From Hyphomicrobium denitrificans 1NES1 (GTDB lineage: Bacteria > Pseudomonadota > Alphaproteobacteria > Rhizobiales > Hyphomicrobiaceae), in assembly GCF_000230975.2 (NCBI RefSeq), contig NC_021172.1:1054001-1118000 (forward strand): a stretch of 64,000 nt of DNA, read 5' to 3'. Every line of letters starts with the position of its first letter. The first letter of the stretch is position 1. Shown one piece after another: positions 17,478 through 25,963 of this stretch. The translations under genes were made by a program, and so were the position numbers. The notes beneath the pieces are model-generated. The model made no database searches, was not told where the DNA came from, and worked only from the letters and a program-made list of their open reading frames with translations.

Positions 17478-19277
17478 CTATGCAGCATCGCCGGCCGGCC
17501 GCCTATCGCCGTTGCCATGGGAAGTCGAACTGCGGGGCTCGTTCAGCACCATAAGGAGCGGCGTCAGCCCCTCGGTATTGACGAGCTTGAAAATTTCGAT
17601 GTCGTTACGAGCGGCCTCGCTCCAGCCGGCGATCTGCAGAGCCCGCTCGGCCTTCGAAAACAGGCCGTGATTTCGGACGGCCCGCTTGTCGACGTACTTT
17701 TTGAGTTCGTCGCCCGCCATGCCCTGCTCTTCGGCCCATTTCTTCCGGATTTCCGTCAAGTCCGTATCGCTTGCCTGCGATTCTTCCCGTTTCAGCTCCT
17801 TCAGTTCGTTCTCCTGCAAAAGCCACCATCGGCCGCCCTTTGGCCATCTGACGAGTTCCAGGTCGCTCAGCACACCAGCCAGCTGATTGATCGCCATGCC
17901 CTTCGCAGCTTCATCCCTGTTCTCGGGATCGCAGCTATAGAGGTTCGGTATTACCAGATAGGACGCCTTGTTGTGATGCACGAAATGCCGGCGCACCCAC
18001 TCGAGATCGGCACCCGGAGCTCGGCTTACGGCGGTGTCGATTGCATCGCGGATCTGGCGCGCCAGGGCGCCCGAGGGGCGGACTGATGGCGGCTCACGCG
18101 GCGGGTTGAGGATCGCCATTGCCAGCAATCCCATGTCGATGCCGATGGTCGCGAGCAGCGCGATGACGTCGCGGCCCGTGATCGGTTCGCCCTGGTCGGT
18201 GTGGCCCGCCGTTACGACTTTGCCGCCCGAAAAGACGTAGCGGAACGCACTTGACGTATAGGCGCCAATGTTACCCCAAAGATTTTTGACGGCGTTAGCG
18301 ACGCCGGCTGGCCCCTCGTTGAAGACTGCTTCGCGCAATTTCAGTTCGGCCGGCTGATCGGCTTGATCGGCAGCAGCGCGAAGCCGCTCGGCAAGTGTCG
18401 GATCGTAGCATGACGATCCGGATTTCCCCGGCGGCACGGCGACGGAATCGGCAAGTGCGCGCATCTCCGCCGCCGTCGAACGTCCAAGCTGATTGCTGCG
18501 CGCCGCGATATTACGGGCAAGCCCGCGGATTTCGGTGGCCTTGTTCTCGAAATTCCGTTGCCGCTCTTCGATTGTCGCTCCGCCGAGCACGTCGGCAGCC
18601 TGGCGCAGGGATTGGACATCGGCCTGTACGGGTTCGAGCCACGACTTTGTCATACCGTCGCGCAAGGCCGCGACGGAATCGCGGACGCTGCGGCGCGCAT
18701 TGTAAAGCGGGCCTTTGCCGGCACCGGATGGTACGCCGCAACTGCCGCCGCTCGTTTCTTCGCGCGTCATCTGGCTTTCAGACCAGGTGACGACGTTGTC
18801 GAGCTGACCGCGCACGGCATCGAGACGCGCTGCAACGGCAGCACTCGCGTCGCGCGCATCTTCCTGGAGACCGGCGAGGCCGGTGCGTGTTGCTTCTTCG
18901 CCCGAAATCAGGCTCCACCAGAACCCATATCCGAACCCGATCGACCAGATGGCAAGGAACACATAGAGCGGAAACGTGACCAGTCGTTCGCGAAGCCGGC
19001 GCTTGGCGCCGAACGTTTCGCGTAATGTTAGCCACATCAGAAACGTCAGTGCGACGACGACGACAACGACGAGAACATCGTTCGAGACGGAGAGGCCGCT
19101 TGAGTTGGGAGCGCTCGGCGTCGCGGAAACGCCGACGATGAAATCGCGCATGCCATGCCAGGTGGCATAGCCCGATATGATCAGGAGCATGAACGACGCA
19201 ATGCCGATCAGCGTGTTGCGCCCAAAGATATAGTCGACGACCCTGGCGATCCGGCTTGGCCCTATGTCATCAGACAT
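17478..19277 (-). CDS. large membrane protein with long helical extracytoplasmic region, unknown function
   Basis: A 599-residue protein. The ATG at 19277 has TGGAG upstream; an upward extension to 19436 is unlikely. Three transmembrane helices lie at about 22-42, 66-85 and 100-123. A long mostly alpha-helical stretch (about 125-350) follows, rich in Ala, Arg, Asp and Glu and containing isolated Cys. A fourth hydrophobic helix is near 370-392. The C-terminal 200 residues are soluble and charged, with repeated Glu-Leu-Lys-Lys or Lys-Lys-Trp-Ala-Glu-Glu heptad-like segments. I recognise no enzyme motif. It may be a scaffold or stress-related envelope protein; this is speculation. Confidence 0.65.
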   Translation of the reverse strand: MSDDIGPSRIARVVDYIFGRNTLIGIASFMLLIISGYATWHGMRDFIVGVSATPSAPNSSGLSVSNDVLVVVVVVALTFLMWLTLRETFGAKRRLRERLVTFPLYVFLAIWSIGFGYGFWWSLISGEEATRTGLAGLQEDARDASAAVAARLDAVRGQLDNVVTWSESQMTREETSGGSCGVPSGAGKGPLYNARRSVRDSVAALRDGMTKSWLEPVQADVQSLRQAADVLGGATIEERQRNFENKATEIRGLARNIAARSNQLGRSTAAEMRALADSVAVPPGKSGSSCYDPTLAERLRAAADQADQPAELKLREAVFNEGPAGVANAVKNLWGNIGAYTSSAFRYVFSGGKVVTAGHTDQGEPITGRDVIALLATIGIDMGLLAMAILNPPREPPSVRPSGALARQIRDAIDTAVSRAPGADLEWVRRHFVHHNKASYLVIPNLYSCDPENRDEAAKGMAINQLAGVLSDLELVRWPKGGRWWLLQENELKELKREESQASDTDLTEIRKKWAEEQGMAGDELKKYVDKRAVRNHGLFSKAERALQIAGWSEAARNDIEIFKLVNTEGLTPLLMVLNEPRSSTSHGNGDRRPAGDAA

Positions 19278-19465
19278 GTTCAAACTCCACGCACACTGAG
19301 ATGGAACACTTAGCGGAGTTAGCGTGCTGATGAGGTGACAGGGAAGCAACACTCGCGCGAATGGCTGCTTTAAAATAGCCCTTTGAGGCGCTTTTTCCAT
19401 TCGGTGGAACGACGCGAGCCCATTGCCGTTCTGCAACTATGGCTGACTAGCTGAAGGGTTGGGAT

Positions 19466-19687
19466 ATGAAAAAATTGATCACTGTATCGGCTGCTCTGAC
19501 GCTTCTGGGCGCTATGCCTGCGTTGGCAGCGTCATCGAGCAGCGCCGGCAGCTCGCGAGGCGCAACGACCGGCGCGCAAATGAACCAAGGTGCCCGGATG
19601 GGTAATCCAGGTATGGGAACGAACGCACCGAATACCGGCCCGGGCACATTCCAGAGCAGGGCGCCCTATACTCCGACCGCTCGGTAG
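19466..19687 (+). CDS. small secreted Gly/Ser/Asn-rich protein, possibly frameshifted
   Basis: A 73-residue protein starting at ATG 19466, with GGGTTGGGAT before it. The signal peptide Met-Lys-Lys-Leu-Ile-Thr-Val ends at Ala-Leu-Ala-Ala. The mature part is Ser/Gly/Asn-rich. The stop is at 19685-19687, but a second frame directly after it continues with the same composition (Gly-Thr-Ser-Gly-Gly-Val-Asn-Ser-Ser-Gly) to a stop at 19755-19757, just before the terminator at 19775. Either the protein ends here or a one-base change split a longer gene. Confidence 0.6.
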   Translation: MKKLITVSAALTLLGAMPALAASSSSAGSSRGATTGAQMNQGARMGNPGMGTNAPNTGPGTFQSRAPYTPTAR

Positions 19688-19774
19688 CAGTACAGGCACG
19701 AGTGGGGGCGTCAACAGTTCCGGCACTAGCGGGGCAGGCACAAGTCCCGCGCGGTAAGAGCAATCAACGGAATC

Positions 19775-19813
19775 GGCGGGCCGGACGCACAAAACCCGGC
19801 CCGTCGCATTTTT
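19775..19813 (+). terminator. rho-independent terminator
   Basis: GGCGGGCCGG at 19775-19784 pairs with CCGGCCCGTC at 19796-19805 (one wobble), followed after three bases by five T. It closes the transcript of the small secreted protein at 19466. Confidence 0.75.
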
Positions 19814-19824
19814 CCGGTTCGCGG

Positions 19825-20178
19825 TCACTGTATCGTGGGAATCGGCAAGCACTCCATCACCTCCACCCGGTCTCCCGGGAAGATCGTGAAGTGAGGATGG
19901 TTGAGGAAAAGCTTCGCGGCCTCGTCCTGAGAATTCGCTTTCACGACCGTCCAGGCTCCGAGCTCGTTGCGCGTGTCAGTTATACCATTCTTGTCGGCGC
20001 GTTTTGTCTTGCCGAGCGGCGTACCCATTTCGGTAATCGCGTCTTTGTGATCCGCGACCCATTTATGCCACGCGGCCATGCCGGCCTGCTCTCGTTCCTT
20101 ACGTTTGGCTTCCGGCAACTTCTTCCATGTTTCCATCGCTTCCGGCTTTCCGAGAAATACGGCGAGATAGCTTTTCAT
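19825..20178 (-). CDS. YCII-related small protein
   Basis: A 117-residue protein. The ATG at 20178 follows GGAG by seven bases. It begins Met-Lys-Ser-Tyr-Leu-Ala-Val-Phe-Leu-Gly and has the ferredoxin-like alpha+beta pattern of the YCII/DGPF superfamily, with Trp-His-Lys-Trp in the first helix and Leu-Phe-Leu-Asn-His-Pro-His-Phe near the end. It is the last gene of the minus-strand group with the ECF sigma factor and the VOC protein, a grouping typical of ECF42-linked loci. Biochemical function of this subfamily is unknown. Confidence 0.65.
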   Translation of the reverse strand: MKSYLAVFLGKPEAMETWKKLPEAKRKEREQAGMAAWHKWVADHKDAITEMGTPLGKTKRADKNGITDTRNELGAWTVVKANSQDEAAKLFLNHPHFTIFPGDRVEVMECLPIPTIQ

Positions 20179-20207
20179 AACGACACTCCGCTGCTTGAAC
20201 ATTCGCT

Positions 20208-20615
20208 CTATTTTTTGACGGGCCCGTTGATCGCCCAAATCACTCCAAACGGGTCTTGCACTTGGCCATACCGATCGCCCCAGAACATGTCAGAGACCGG
20301 CATTTTCGGCGTGCAGCCCGCAGCGACGGCGCGATCGAACCAAGCGTCCGTATCATCGACGGTGAGCGTGACGTTGAAGGCTGCAGGAGCGACGACCGGA
20401 TGGCCGTGCTCCGGATAAAAATCTCCGAGCATCACGGACGAGCCATTGATGTAAAGATGAGCATGCATCGTTCGCCCTTTGTCGTCAGGCGGATAAAGTC
20501 TCGCCAGCTCACCGGCGAACGCCTTGTGGTAGAACTCGGCGGCTTTGACGGCGCCATCGACGGCGAGATAGACGATCGCGCCTCCTTTGACGGGCGGATT
20601 GGTCGTGTTGGACAT
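20208..20615 (-). CDS. VOC-family protein, PhnB-like
   Basis: A 135-residue protein of the glyoxalase/bleomycin-resistance fold. Start at ATG 20615. It has two beta-alpha-beta-beta-beta halves: Ala-Ala-Glu-Phe-Tyr-His-Lys-Ala-Phe in the first, and Asp-Ala-Trp-Phe-Asp-Arg-Ala-Val-Ala-Ala-Gly-Cys-Thr with Phe-Trp-Gly-Asp-Arg-Tyr-Gly in the second, as in PhnB-like VOC proteins. Such genes are often beside ECF42 sigma factors and YCII proteins. The gap to the next gene is 29 bases, consistent with one operon. The substrate cannot be told from sequence. Confidence 0.8.
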   Translation of the reverse strand: MSNTTNPPVKGGAIVYLAVDGAVKAAEFYHKAFAGELARLYPPDDKGRTMHAHLYINGSSVMLGDFYPEHGHPVVAPAAFNVTLTVDDTDAWFDRAVAAGCTPKMPVSDMFWGDRYGQVQDPFGVIWAINGPVKK

Positions 20616-20685
20616 GATGCTCTCCACTTTGGCTGTGCGCCGAGGACGGGCAGGCTGAGTGAAATCCGACAGCGCTCCCGAAAAA

Positions 20686-21939
20686 TTATCCGGCGTCTTG
20701 AATCAGTCGGTCCAGATGCCGGCGAATGTGGGCGGCCTGTGCGGGCGTTCCGGCCAAGGCTATGGCACGGTCGAAGTCTGCACGTGCTTCGCCGGTTCGG
20801 CCGAGCTGCAATAGAAAAGCGCCGCGTGTGCCGAAATAATGGAAGTAGCCGGATAGAGCTTTTTCCAGAGGCGCAATCATCGTGAGCCCAGCCTCTGGTC
20901 CATGAAGTTTCGCGGTCACCACAGCGCGGTTCAACGTAATGACTGGCGAGGGCTGCATCCGTTCCAGCGCCGCGTAGAGGGCGTCAATACCAGCCCAATC
21001 CGTTTCGACGAAATGCGCAGCGCGTGCGTGTGTTGCAGCGATCGCAGCCTGGACTTGATAGGGGCCGGGTCGGTTATGGCGCATCGCCTTGTCCAAAAGC
21101 GCCACGCCTTCGTTGATCAGCTTCGCGTTCCAGAGGACGCGATCCTGATCTTCGAGCAGGATCACCTCACCCTCGCTATCGAAGCGTGCCGGTAGCCGCG
21201 ACTGCTGCAGAAGCATCAGCGCGGTCAATCCCATGGTTTCCGGTTCCGTTTGAAACATACGCAGAAGCAGCCGCGCCAGTCGGATGGCTTCGTCGCAGAG
21301 AGACGCGCGCGCCGGATCATTGCCCGCGGTATAGCCTTCGTTGAAGAGCAAATAGATCATCGCCGCGACCGCCGCGAGGCGCTCGCTCCGCTCGATCGGG
21401 CCCGGCGTCTCGAACGGCACATCGGCTTTCGCAATCCGCGCTTTGGCACGCGTGATGCGCTGCTCCATTGCCGCGTCGCTCACGAGAAAGGCGCGCGCGA
21501 TCTGCGCGACCGAAAGGCCGGATACGATGCGAAGGGCTAACGCAACCTGCTGCGTCGCGGGAAGCTCGGGATGGCAGCAGATGAACAGCAATCGTAGAAC
21601 ATCATCGCGATAGTGCGAGGCATCCAGCCGCTCGACGAGCGGAGCCTCCGCATCGGTGAGATCGGAGATCATCTCATCAGGCGGCAGCGCGACGTCGCGA
21701 TTGCGCCGGCGCGTGCCGTCGAGCGTTGCGTTTCGCCCCACCAGGATCAGCCATGCAACCGGATCGCGAGGCGGTCCATTCCGCGGCCAGTTTTTGAGCG
21801 CACGGAGGCACGCCTCCTGATAAGCCTCTTCCGCGGTGTCCATATCGCGGAAATAGCGGAGGAGTGCACTGACGGCCTGCGGCCGAGCCGCAGTCAATGT
21901 GCTATCGATCCAGGCGGGGTCATGGATGACTTGGTTCAT
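20686..21939 (-). CDS. ECF42-type RNA polymerase sigma factor with C-terminal TPR-like extension
   Basis: A 417-residue extracytoplasmic-function-type sigma factor much longer than a standard ECF (about 180). Sigma region 2 is at about residues 20-75 (Ala-Glu-Glu-Ala-Tyr-Gln-Glu-Ala). Region 4 is at about 120-165 (Gly-Leu-Ser-Val-Ala-Gln-Ile-Ala-Arg-Ala-Phe). A 250-residue helical C-terminal domain starts near Leu-Leu-Phe-Asn-Glu-Gly-Tyr and includes TPR-like Gly-Arg-Thr-Gly-Glu-Ala-Arg-Ala-Asp-Phe. This is the architecture of group ECF42, which lacks a classical anti-sigma factor and is encoded beside a DGPF protein. That partner is directly upstream, ending one base before this start. Confidence 0.88.
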   Translation of the reverse strand: MNQVIHDPAWIDSTLTAARPQAVSALLRYFRDMDTAEEAYQEACLRALKNWPRNGPPRDPVAWLILVGRNATLDGTRRRNRDVALPPDEMISDLTDAEAPLVERLDASHYRDDVLRLLFICCHPELPATQQVALALRIVSGLSVAQIARAFLVSDAAMEQRITRAKARIAKADVPFETPGPIERSERLAAVAAMIYLLFNEGYTAGNDPARASLCDEAIRLARLLLRMFQTEPETMGLTALMLLQQSRLPARFDSEGEVILLEDQDRVLWNAKLINEGVALLDKAMRHNRPGPYQVQAAIAATHARAAHFVETDWAGIDALYAALERMQPSPVITLNRAVVTAKLHGPEAGLTMIAPLEKALSGYFHYFGTRGAFLLQLGRTGEARADFDRAIALAGTPAQAAHIRRHLDRLIQDAG

Positions 21940-21940
21940 C

Positions 21941-22330
21941 TCAGTAAGCTTTGACGCGATCCTTAGGTGCATTCGGACGGGCTTCCGGCACGTAGAGCGC
22001 TACAGGACGGATCTCATAGACGCTTGTCGGATTGGCTGCAGAAAGCTCGCGCGCAATGGCGAGCGCGGCGTCGAGATCAGGAACGTCGATGACGTAAAAG
22101 CCGAGCAGCTGTTCTTTCGTCTCGGCGAAAGGCCCATCGATGACCATGTCAGGGGCGCGCAAAGTCGTGGCGGTGGTTGTCGGCAGAAGCCGGAGCGCGG
22201 GACCGAGCTTGCCTTCTTTGACGAGCTTTTCGTGGACTACATTCAGGCGGCTCATCACCGCATCGTCTTCTTCCTTGCTCCAGGACCACACGACGTCTTC
22301 TTTATTATAGCAAAGCAGGGTGTAGAGCAT
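21941..22330 (-). CDS. YCII-related DGPF-domain protein
   Basis: A 129-residue protein with the motif Ile-Asp-Gly-Pro-Phe-Ala-Glu-Thr-Lys-Glu at about residues 63-72, the DGPF signature of this family. It starts Met-Leu-Tyr-Thr-Leu-Leu-Cys-Tyr at 22330. It is the first gene of the minus-strand group and stops one base before the sigma factor, so the two should be translationally linked. In ECF42 loci the DGPF gene is usually a partner or target of the sigma factor; a regulatory contact here is inferred from that knowledge. Confidence 0.85.
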   Translation of the reverse strand: MLYTLLCYNKEDVVWSWSKEEDDAVMSRLNVVHEKLVKEGKLGPALRLLPTTTATTLRAPDMVIDGPFAETKEQLLGFYVIDVPDLDAALAIARELSAANPTSVYEIRPVALYVPEARPNAPKDRVKAY

Positions 22331-22598
22331 GCCATCTCCTTTTGGGCTTCCCTAGGACGGTCCTGTACGGGTTAGTCCGACTGGATCGAGAGAAAATTTG
22401 AGTGATGTCATCGTTTCATAGCTGAAGCGCCATTTTTGTATTGAAACGTGGCGCGAGCCAGTTCGGAGGCCGCCGCTCGGGCAAAAATAACAAAATAGCG
22501 CCTCAGTCGCTTGTCGGATCGGGCATGTCTCGAACGTCTTGATGGCAGGAAGCGGAGCCGTCGCGCCGCTTGCACGCAGAAAACCAGGGAGCAACATC

Positions 22599-23072
22599 GT
22601 GTCCGAGAAACTGAAAACAGCCGCTACCTCCACGAACACCGTTCGCTTGCACCGCGTATTTGCCACCAAGCCCGAGAAGGTCTACCGCGCTTTCCTGGAA
22701 GCAGACGCCACGGCCAAATGGCTGCCGCCCAACGGCTTTACGTGCAAGGTTGATCATATGGATCCGAAGGTCGGCGGCAAATTCAGGATGTCGTTCACAA
22801 ACTTCACGACGGGAAAGGCGCATTCATTCGGCGGAGAGTACCTCGAACTCATTCCGAATGAACTCATCCACTACACCGATAGCTTCGATGATCAGAATCT
22901 TCCCGGCACCATGCACGTGACGATTGCCCTCAAGTCGGTCTCAGTAGGGACAGAGATCAACATCGAGCAAGCGGGCCTGCCGGCCGTCATTCCGGTTGAA
23001 GCCTGTTATCTTGGCTGGCAGCAGTCTCTTACGCAGCTTGCGCAGCTCGTCGAGCCGGACATCGCCGAGTAA
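22599..23072 (+). CDS. SRPBCC (AHSA1-like) family protein
   Basis: A 157-residue START-like fold protein. The GTG at 22599 follows AGGGAG and matches the family N-terminus (Val-Arg-Leu-His-Arg-Val-Phe at about 17-23). Typical features are Pro-Glu-Lys-Val-Tyr-Arg-Ala-Phe, Ala-Lys-Trp-Leu-Pro-Pro, Gly-Gly-Lys-Phe-Arg-Met and the C-terminal Gly-Trp-Gln-Gln-Ser-Leu. These proteins bind hydrophobic ligands or assist other proteins. It is divergent from the DGPF/ECF42 group with 268 bases between starts. SRPBCC genes often accompany YCII genes at ECF loci, so shared regulation is plausible. Confidence 0.8.
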   Translation: MSEKLKTAATSTNTVRLHRVFATKPEKVYRAFLEADATAKWLPPNGFTCKVDHMDPKVGGKFRMSFTNFTTGKAHSFGGEYLELIPNELIHYTDSFDDQNLPGTMHVTIALKSVSVGTEINIEQAGLPAVIPVEACYLGWQQSLTQLAQLVEPDIAE

Positions 23073-23097
23073 AAGGCTCGCGCAGTATTGGATCGGA

Positions 23098-24132
23098 TCA
23101 GACAAATACTTTAGGCGGCGGCAGGGGAGTTTGCTCGAGCCACTTCGGCACCGGCAAACCCTTCTCCCGCAGGAAGTGCGGATTGAACATTTTCGACTGA
23201 TACCGCATGCCGAGGTCGCACAGCACGGTCACGATCGTCTTGCCACGCCCAAGTTCTCTGGCGAGCCGAATAGCTCCCGCAATATTGACTCCGCTTGAAG
23301 CGCCGAGGCAAAGACCTTCTTCCCGTACCAGATTGAAAGCGATATCGAGAGCCTCTGCGTCCGGGATCCGATATGAGAAATCCGGCATGAAGCCCTTGAG
23401 GTTTTTCGTGATGCGAGTTTGGCCTATGCCCTCAGCAATGGATGATCCCTCGGCCTTCAGCTGCCCGGTCGTATAATAGCTGTGAAGCGCCGCGCCGGGC
23501 GGATCCGCGAGCGCGATCTTAATGTCTTTGCATCGCTCCCGCAGTCCCTGGGTAACGCCGGCGAGCGTGCCTCCTGTGCCAACCGCCGAGACGAAGCCAT
23601 GGACTCTTCCCTGGGTCTGTTCCCAAATCTCCGCGGCAGTTGTCTCGACGTGAGCCTGCCGGTTGGCGATGTTGTCGAACTGGTTTGCCCAGATGACGCC
23701 GTTCGGTTCGGTCTTGGCCAGAGCCGCGACCAGCCGTTCGGAGTAATTTACGTAGTTGTTGGGGTCCGAGTAGGGAACGACCGGTACTTCGACGAGCTCT
23801 GCGCCCAAGAGCCGGAGCGCATCCTTTTTCTCAATCGATTGGTTGTCCGGGATCACGATGACGGTTCTGCAGCCCATGACGTTGCCGATCATGGTCAGTC
23901 CGATACCCGTGTTTCCCGCCGTTCCCTCGACGATCACGCCGCCTGACCGGATCTGGCCTTTGGTCCACGCATCGTCAAAGATGAAGAGCGCCGCGCGGTC
24001 CTTGACCGACTGGCCGGGATTCATGAACTCGGCTTTGCCGAGGATCGTGCATCCCGTAATTTCCGATGCGGCACGAAGCTTGATGAGTGGGGTATTCCCA
24101 ACGGCGCGGGCGAGCGTGAAGGCAAGTCGCAA
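23098..24132 (-). CDS. cysK: cysteine synthase A family protein
   Basis: A 344-residue PLP enzyme expected to make cysteine from O-acetylserine and sulfide. Asn-Pro-Gly-Gln-Ser-Val-Lys44-Asp-Arg carries the Schiff-base lysine. Thr-Ala-Gly-Asn-Thr-Gly-Ile (about 71-77) is the substrate loop, and Gly-Thr-Gly-Gly-Thr (about 180-184) binds the PLP phosphate. It belongs to the longer alphaproteobacterial type. It lies 27 bases downstream of the persulfide-dioxygenase/rhodanese gene on the same strand, so the operon may move sulfide or persulfide sulfur into cysteine or protect against sulfide. The symbol is by family; a cystathionine-synthase-like activity cannot be excluded. Confidence 0.85.
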   Translation of the reverse strand: MRLAFTLARAVGNTPLIKLRAASEITGCTILGKAEFMNPGQSVKDRAALFIFDDAWTKGQIRSGGVIVEGTAGNTGIGLTMIGNVMGCRTVIVIPDNQSIEKKDALRLLGAELVEVPVVPYSDPNNYVNYSERLVAALAKTEPNGVIWANQFDNIANRQAHVETTAAEIWEQTQGRVHGFVSAVGTGGTLAGVTQGLRERCKDIKIALADPPGAALHSYYTTGQLKAEGSSIAEGIGQTRITKNLKGFMPDFSYRIPDAEALDIAFNLVREEGLCLGASSGVNIAGAIRLARELGRGKTIVTVLCDLGMRYQSKMFNPHFLREKGLPVPKWLEQTPLPPPKVFV

Positions 24133-24159
24133 GGCTGTCTCCTCGGGTGCACATCGAGA

Positions 24160-25191
24160 TCAGTGAAGCAGTGGGCCTTTCGCTGTCTTCCAGGCGGCGA
24201 GCCCGCCGTGGATATGGCATGCCGACGAAAGGCCGGAATCCCGAGCCGCCTGCACGGCCATGGCCGAGCGTTCGCCGAATGCGCAATAGAAGACGATCCG
24301 TTTCGTTGCGGCGAGTTCGTGGAGGATTCCTCCCCGATGCAGATTTTCCTGCAGCGCTGGATACGGGGCATGGAGCGAGCCCGGGATCTCACCGTTGCGT
24401 TCCCGCTCGTTCCGTTCGCGCAAGTCTACAAACGCGACGTCGGGGCGGCCGATAAAGGCAATCGCTTCCGAGGGCGTGACTGCCCAACCGCGCTGCGCGA
24501 TTTCATTTTGCACCAGCCCAACGTGCATGTTGGCCGGTACGGCAACGTCCATCATCTTCGGATCGGGCAGGTGCAGGTTGTTCATCAGGTCAATGTACTC
24601 TTCGACGGACGCTACGCGCAGGCGCGGATTGAAGTTCTTCTCCTCGCCGATGGTGCTGACAGTATCGCCCTTATAGTCGTGCGCAGGGAAAACAAACGTC
24701 GAGTCCGGCAACTTGAGCAGGCGATTGAAAATGGAGTCGTATTGGGCGCGTGCGTCGCCGTTTTGAAAGTCCGTCCGGCCCGTGCCGCGTATCAGCAACG
24801 TGTCGCCCGTGAAAACGCGGTCCGGCATGATGAATGAATAGGAATCGTCCGTGTGTCCCGGCGTGTAAATCACGTCGAGGCTGACGCCTTCAATCGTCAG
24901 CTTTTCGCCATCGGAGAGCCGCATCGACACGATGTCGGCCTTGCTCTGCTCGCCCATGACGGTAATGCAGTGCGTGCGGTCGCGAAGTGCGCCAAGACCG
25001 GTAATGTGATCTGCGTGGAGGTGCGTATCGACGGCCTTCACGAGCCGTAGGTCGAGTTCATTCAGCAGCTGAATGTAGCGGTCGACTTTTTCGAGAACGG
25101 GATCGATGATGAGAGCTTCAGCGCCATGCCGGCTGGCGAGCAGATAGCTGTAGGTGCTGGAGACGGTGTCAAACAGTTGACGGAAAATCAC
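24160..25191 (-). CDS. persulfide dioxygenase-like metallo-beta-lactamase fused to rhodanese domain
   Basis: A 343-residue protein. The GTG at 25191 (GGAG ten bases upstream) gives the normal N-terminus Ile-Phe-Arg-Gln-Leu-Phe-Asp; the frame is open further up to 25377 but looks non-homologous. The first 235 residues are an ETHE1-like metallo-beta-lactamase with metal ligands His57-Leu-His59-Ala-Asp61-His62 and Gly-His-Thr-Asp-Asp-Ser. The last 95 residues are a rhodanese domain with active Cys303 in Cys-Ala-Phe-Gly-Glu-Arg. Such fusions oxidise glutathione persulfide to sulfite and can exchange sulfur with thiosulfate. It is read together with the cysteine synthase. Confidence 0.85.
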   Translation of the reverse strand: MIFRQLFDTVSSTYSYLLASRHGAEALIIDPVLEKVDRYIQLLNELDLRLVKAVDTHLHADHITGLGALRDRTHCITVMGEQSKADIVSMRLSDGEKLTIEGVSLDVIYTPGHTDDSYSFIMPDRVFTGDTLLIRGTGRTDFQNGDARAQYDSIFNRLLKLPDSTFVFPAHDYKGDTVSTIGEEKNFNPRLRVASVEEYIDLMNNLHLPDPKMMDVAVPANMHVGLVQNEIAQRGWAVTPSEAIAFIGRPDVAFVDLRERNERERNGEIPGSLHAPYPALQENLHRGGILHELAATKRIVFYCAFGERSAMAVQAARDSGLSSACHIHGGLAAWKTAKGPLLH

Positions 25192-25303
25192 TGTCGTCGT
25201 CTCCGCGTTGGCTTGCGCACGTCGATAGCAATCTAGCGATCCAAGCCGATTGGCGGGCCGCCGGCCCACGAGGCGCCGGATACCCGCTACCGGTTCAACT
25301 ATA

Positions 25304-25963
25304 TCACGACGACGGCTGCTTTGCCTTGCGAATATACGGCAGGATTGTTTCGAAAGGACCGAAGCGCTTGATGGCATCTTCGTCAGAGACCGAGCCAGCG
25401 ATGACGATATCTTCTCCGGGCTGCCAGTCGGCCGGTGTCGAAACCGGGTGCTTCGCGGTGAGCTGAATGGAATCGATGGCGCGCAGGATTTCCTGGAAGT
25501 TGCGGCCAGTCGACATCGGATACGTCAGGATTAATTTGACCTTCTTATCGGGCCCGATGACGAAGACCGAACGCACGGTCTGGTTGTCGGCAGGCGAGCG
25601 CCCTTCCGACGTATCGCCAGCAGAAGCCGGCAGCATGTCGTAAAGCTTGGCGACGGCGAGATCTTTGTCGCCGATCAGCGGATAGTTGACGGTGTGACCA
25701 CTCACTTTTTGGATGTCGCCCTTCCACCTATGGTGGCTGTCGACCGGATCGACCGAAATGCCGATGATCTTCGTGTTGCGCCGGTCGAACTCCTTCTGCA
25801 GTCCGGCCATGGTTCCGAGCTCGGTTGTGCAGATCGGCGTGAAATCCTTGGGGTGCGAGAACAGGACCACCCATCCATCGCCGATCCAGTCATGGAAATG
25901 GATTGGTCCGTCCGTCGTGTCGGCCGTGAAATCGGGAGCCGTGTCGTTGATGCGCAGGGTCAT
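25304..25963 (-). CDS. 1-Cys peroxiredoxin, Prx6 type
   Basis: A 219-residue thiol peroxidase. The ATG at 25963 follows GAGAGGAGAGG. The peroxidatic Cys45 is in Pro-Lys-Asp-Phe-Thr-Pro-Ile-Cys-Thr, with the supporting Thr and a downstream Arg in Thr-Val-Arg-Ser-Val-Phe. The length and long C-terminal domain (Thr-Pro-Ala-Asp-Trp-Gln-Pro-Gly) match Prx6-like proteins, which have no resolving Cys in the usual place. It reduces hydrogen or organic peroxides in the cytosol. It is 112 bases upstream of the persulfide-dioxygenase gene on the same strand and may share its promoter. Confidence 0.9.
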   Translation of the reverse strand: MTLRINDTAPDFTADTTDGPIHFHDWIGDGWVVLFSHPKDFTPICTTELGTMAGLQKEFDRRNTKIIGISVDPVDSHHRWKGDIQKVSGHTVNYPLIGDKDLAVAKLYDMLPASAGDTSEGRSPADNQTVRSVFVIGPDKKVKLILTYPMSTGRNFQEILRAIDSIQLTAKHPVSTPADWQPGEDIVIAGSVSDEDAIKRFGPFETILPYIRKAKQPSS

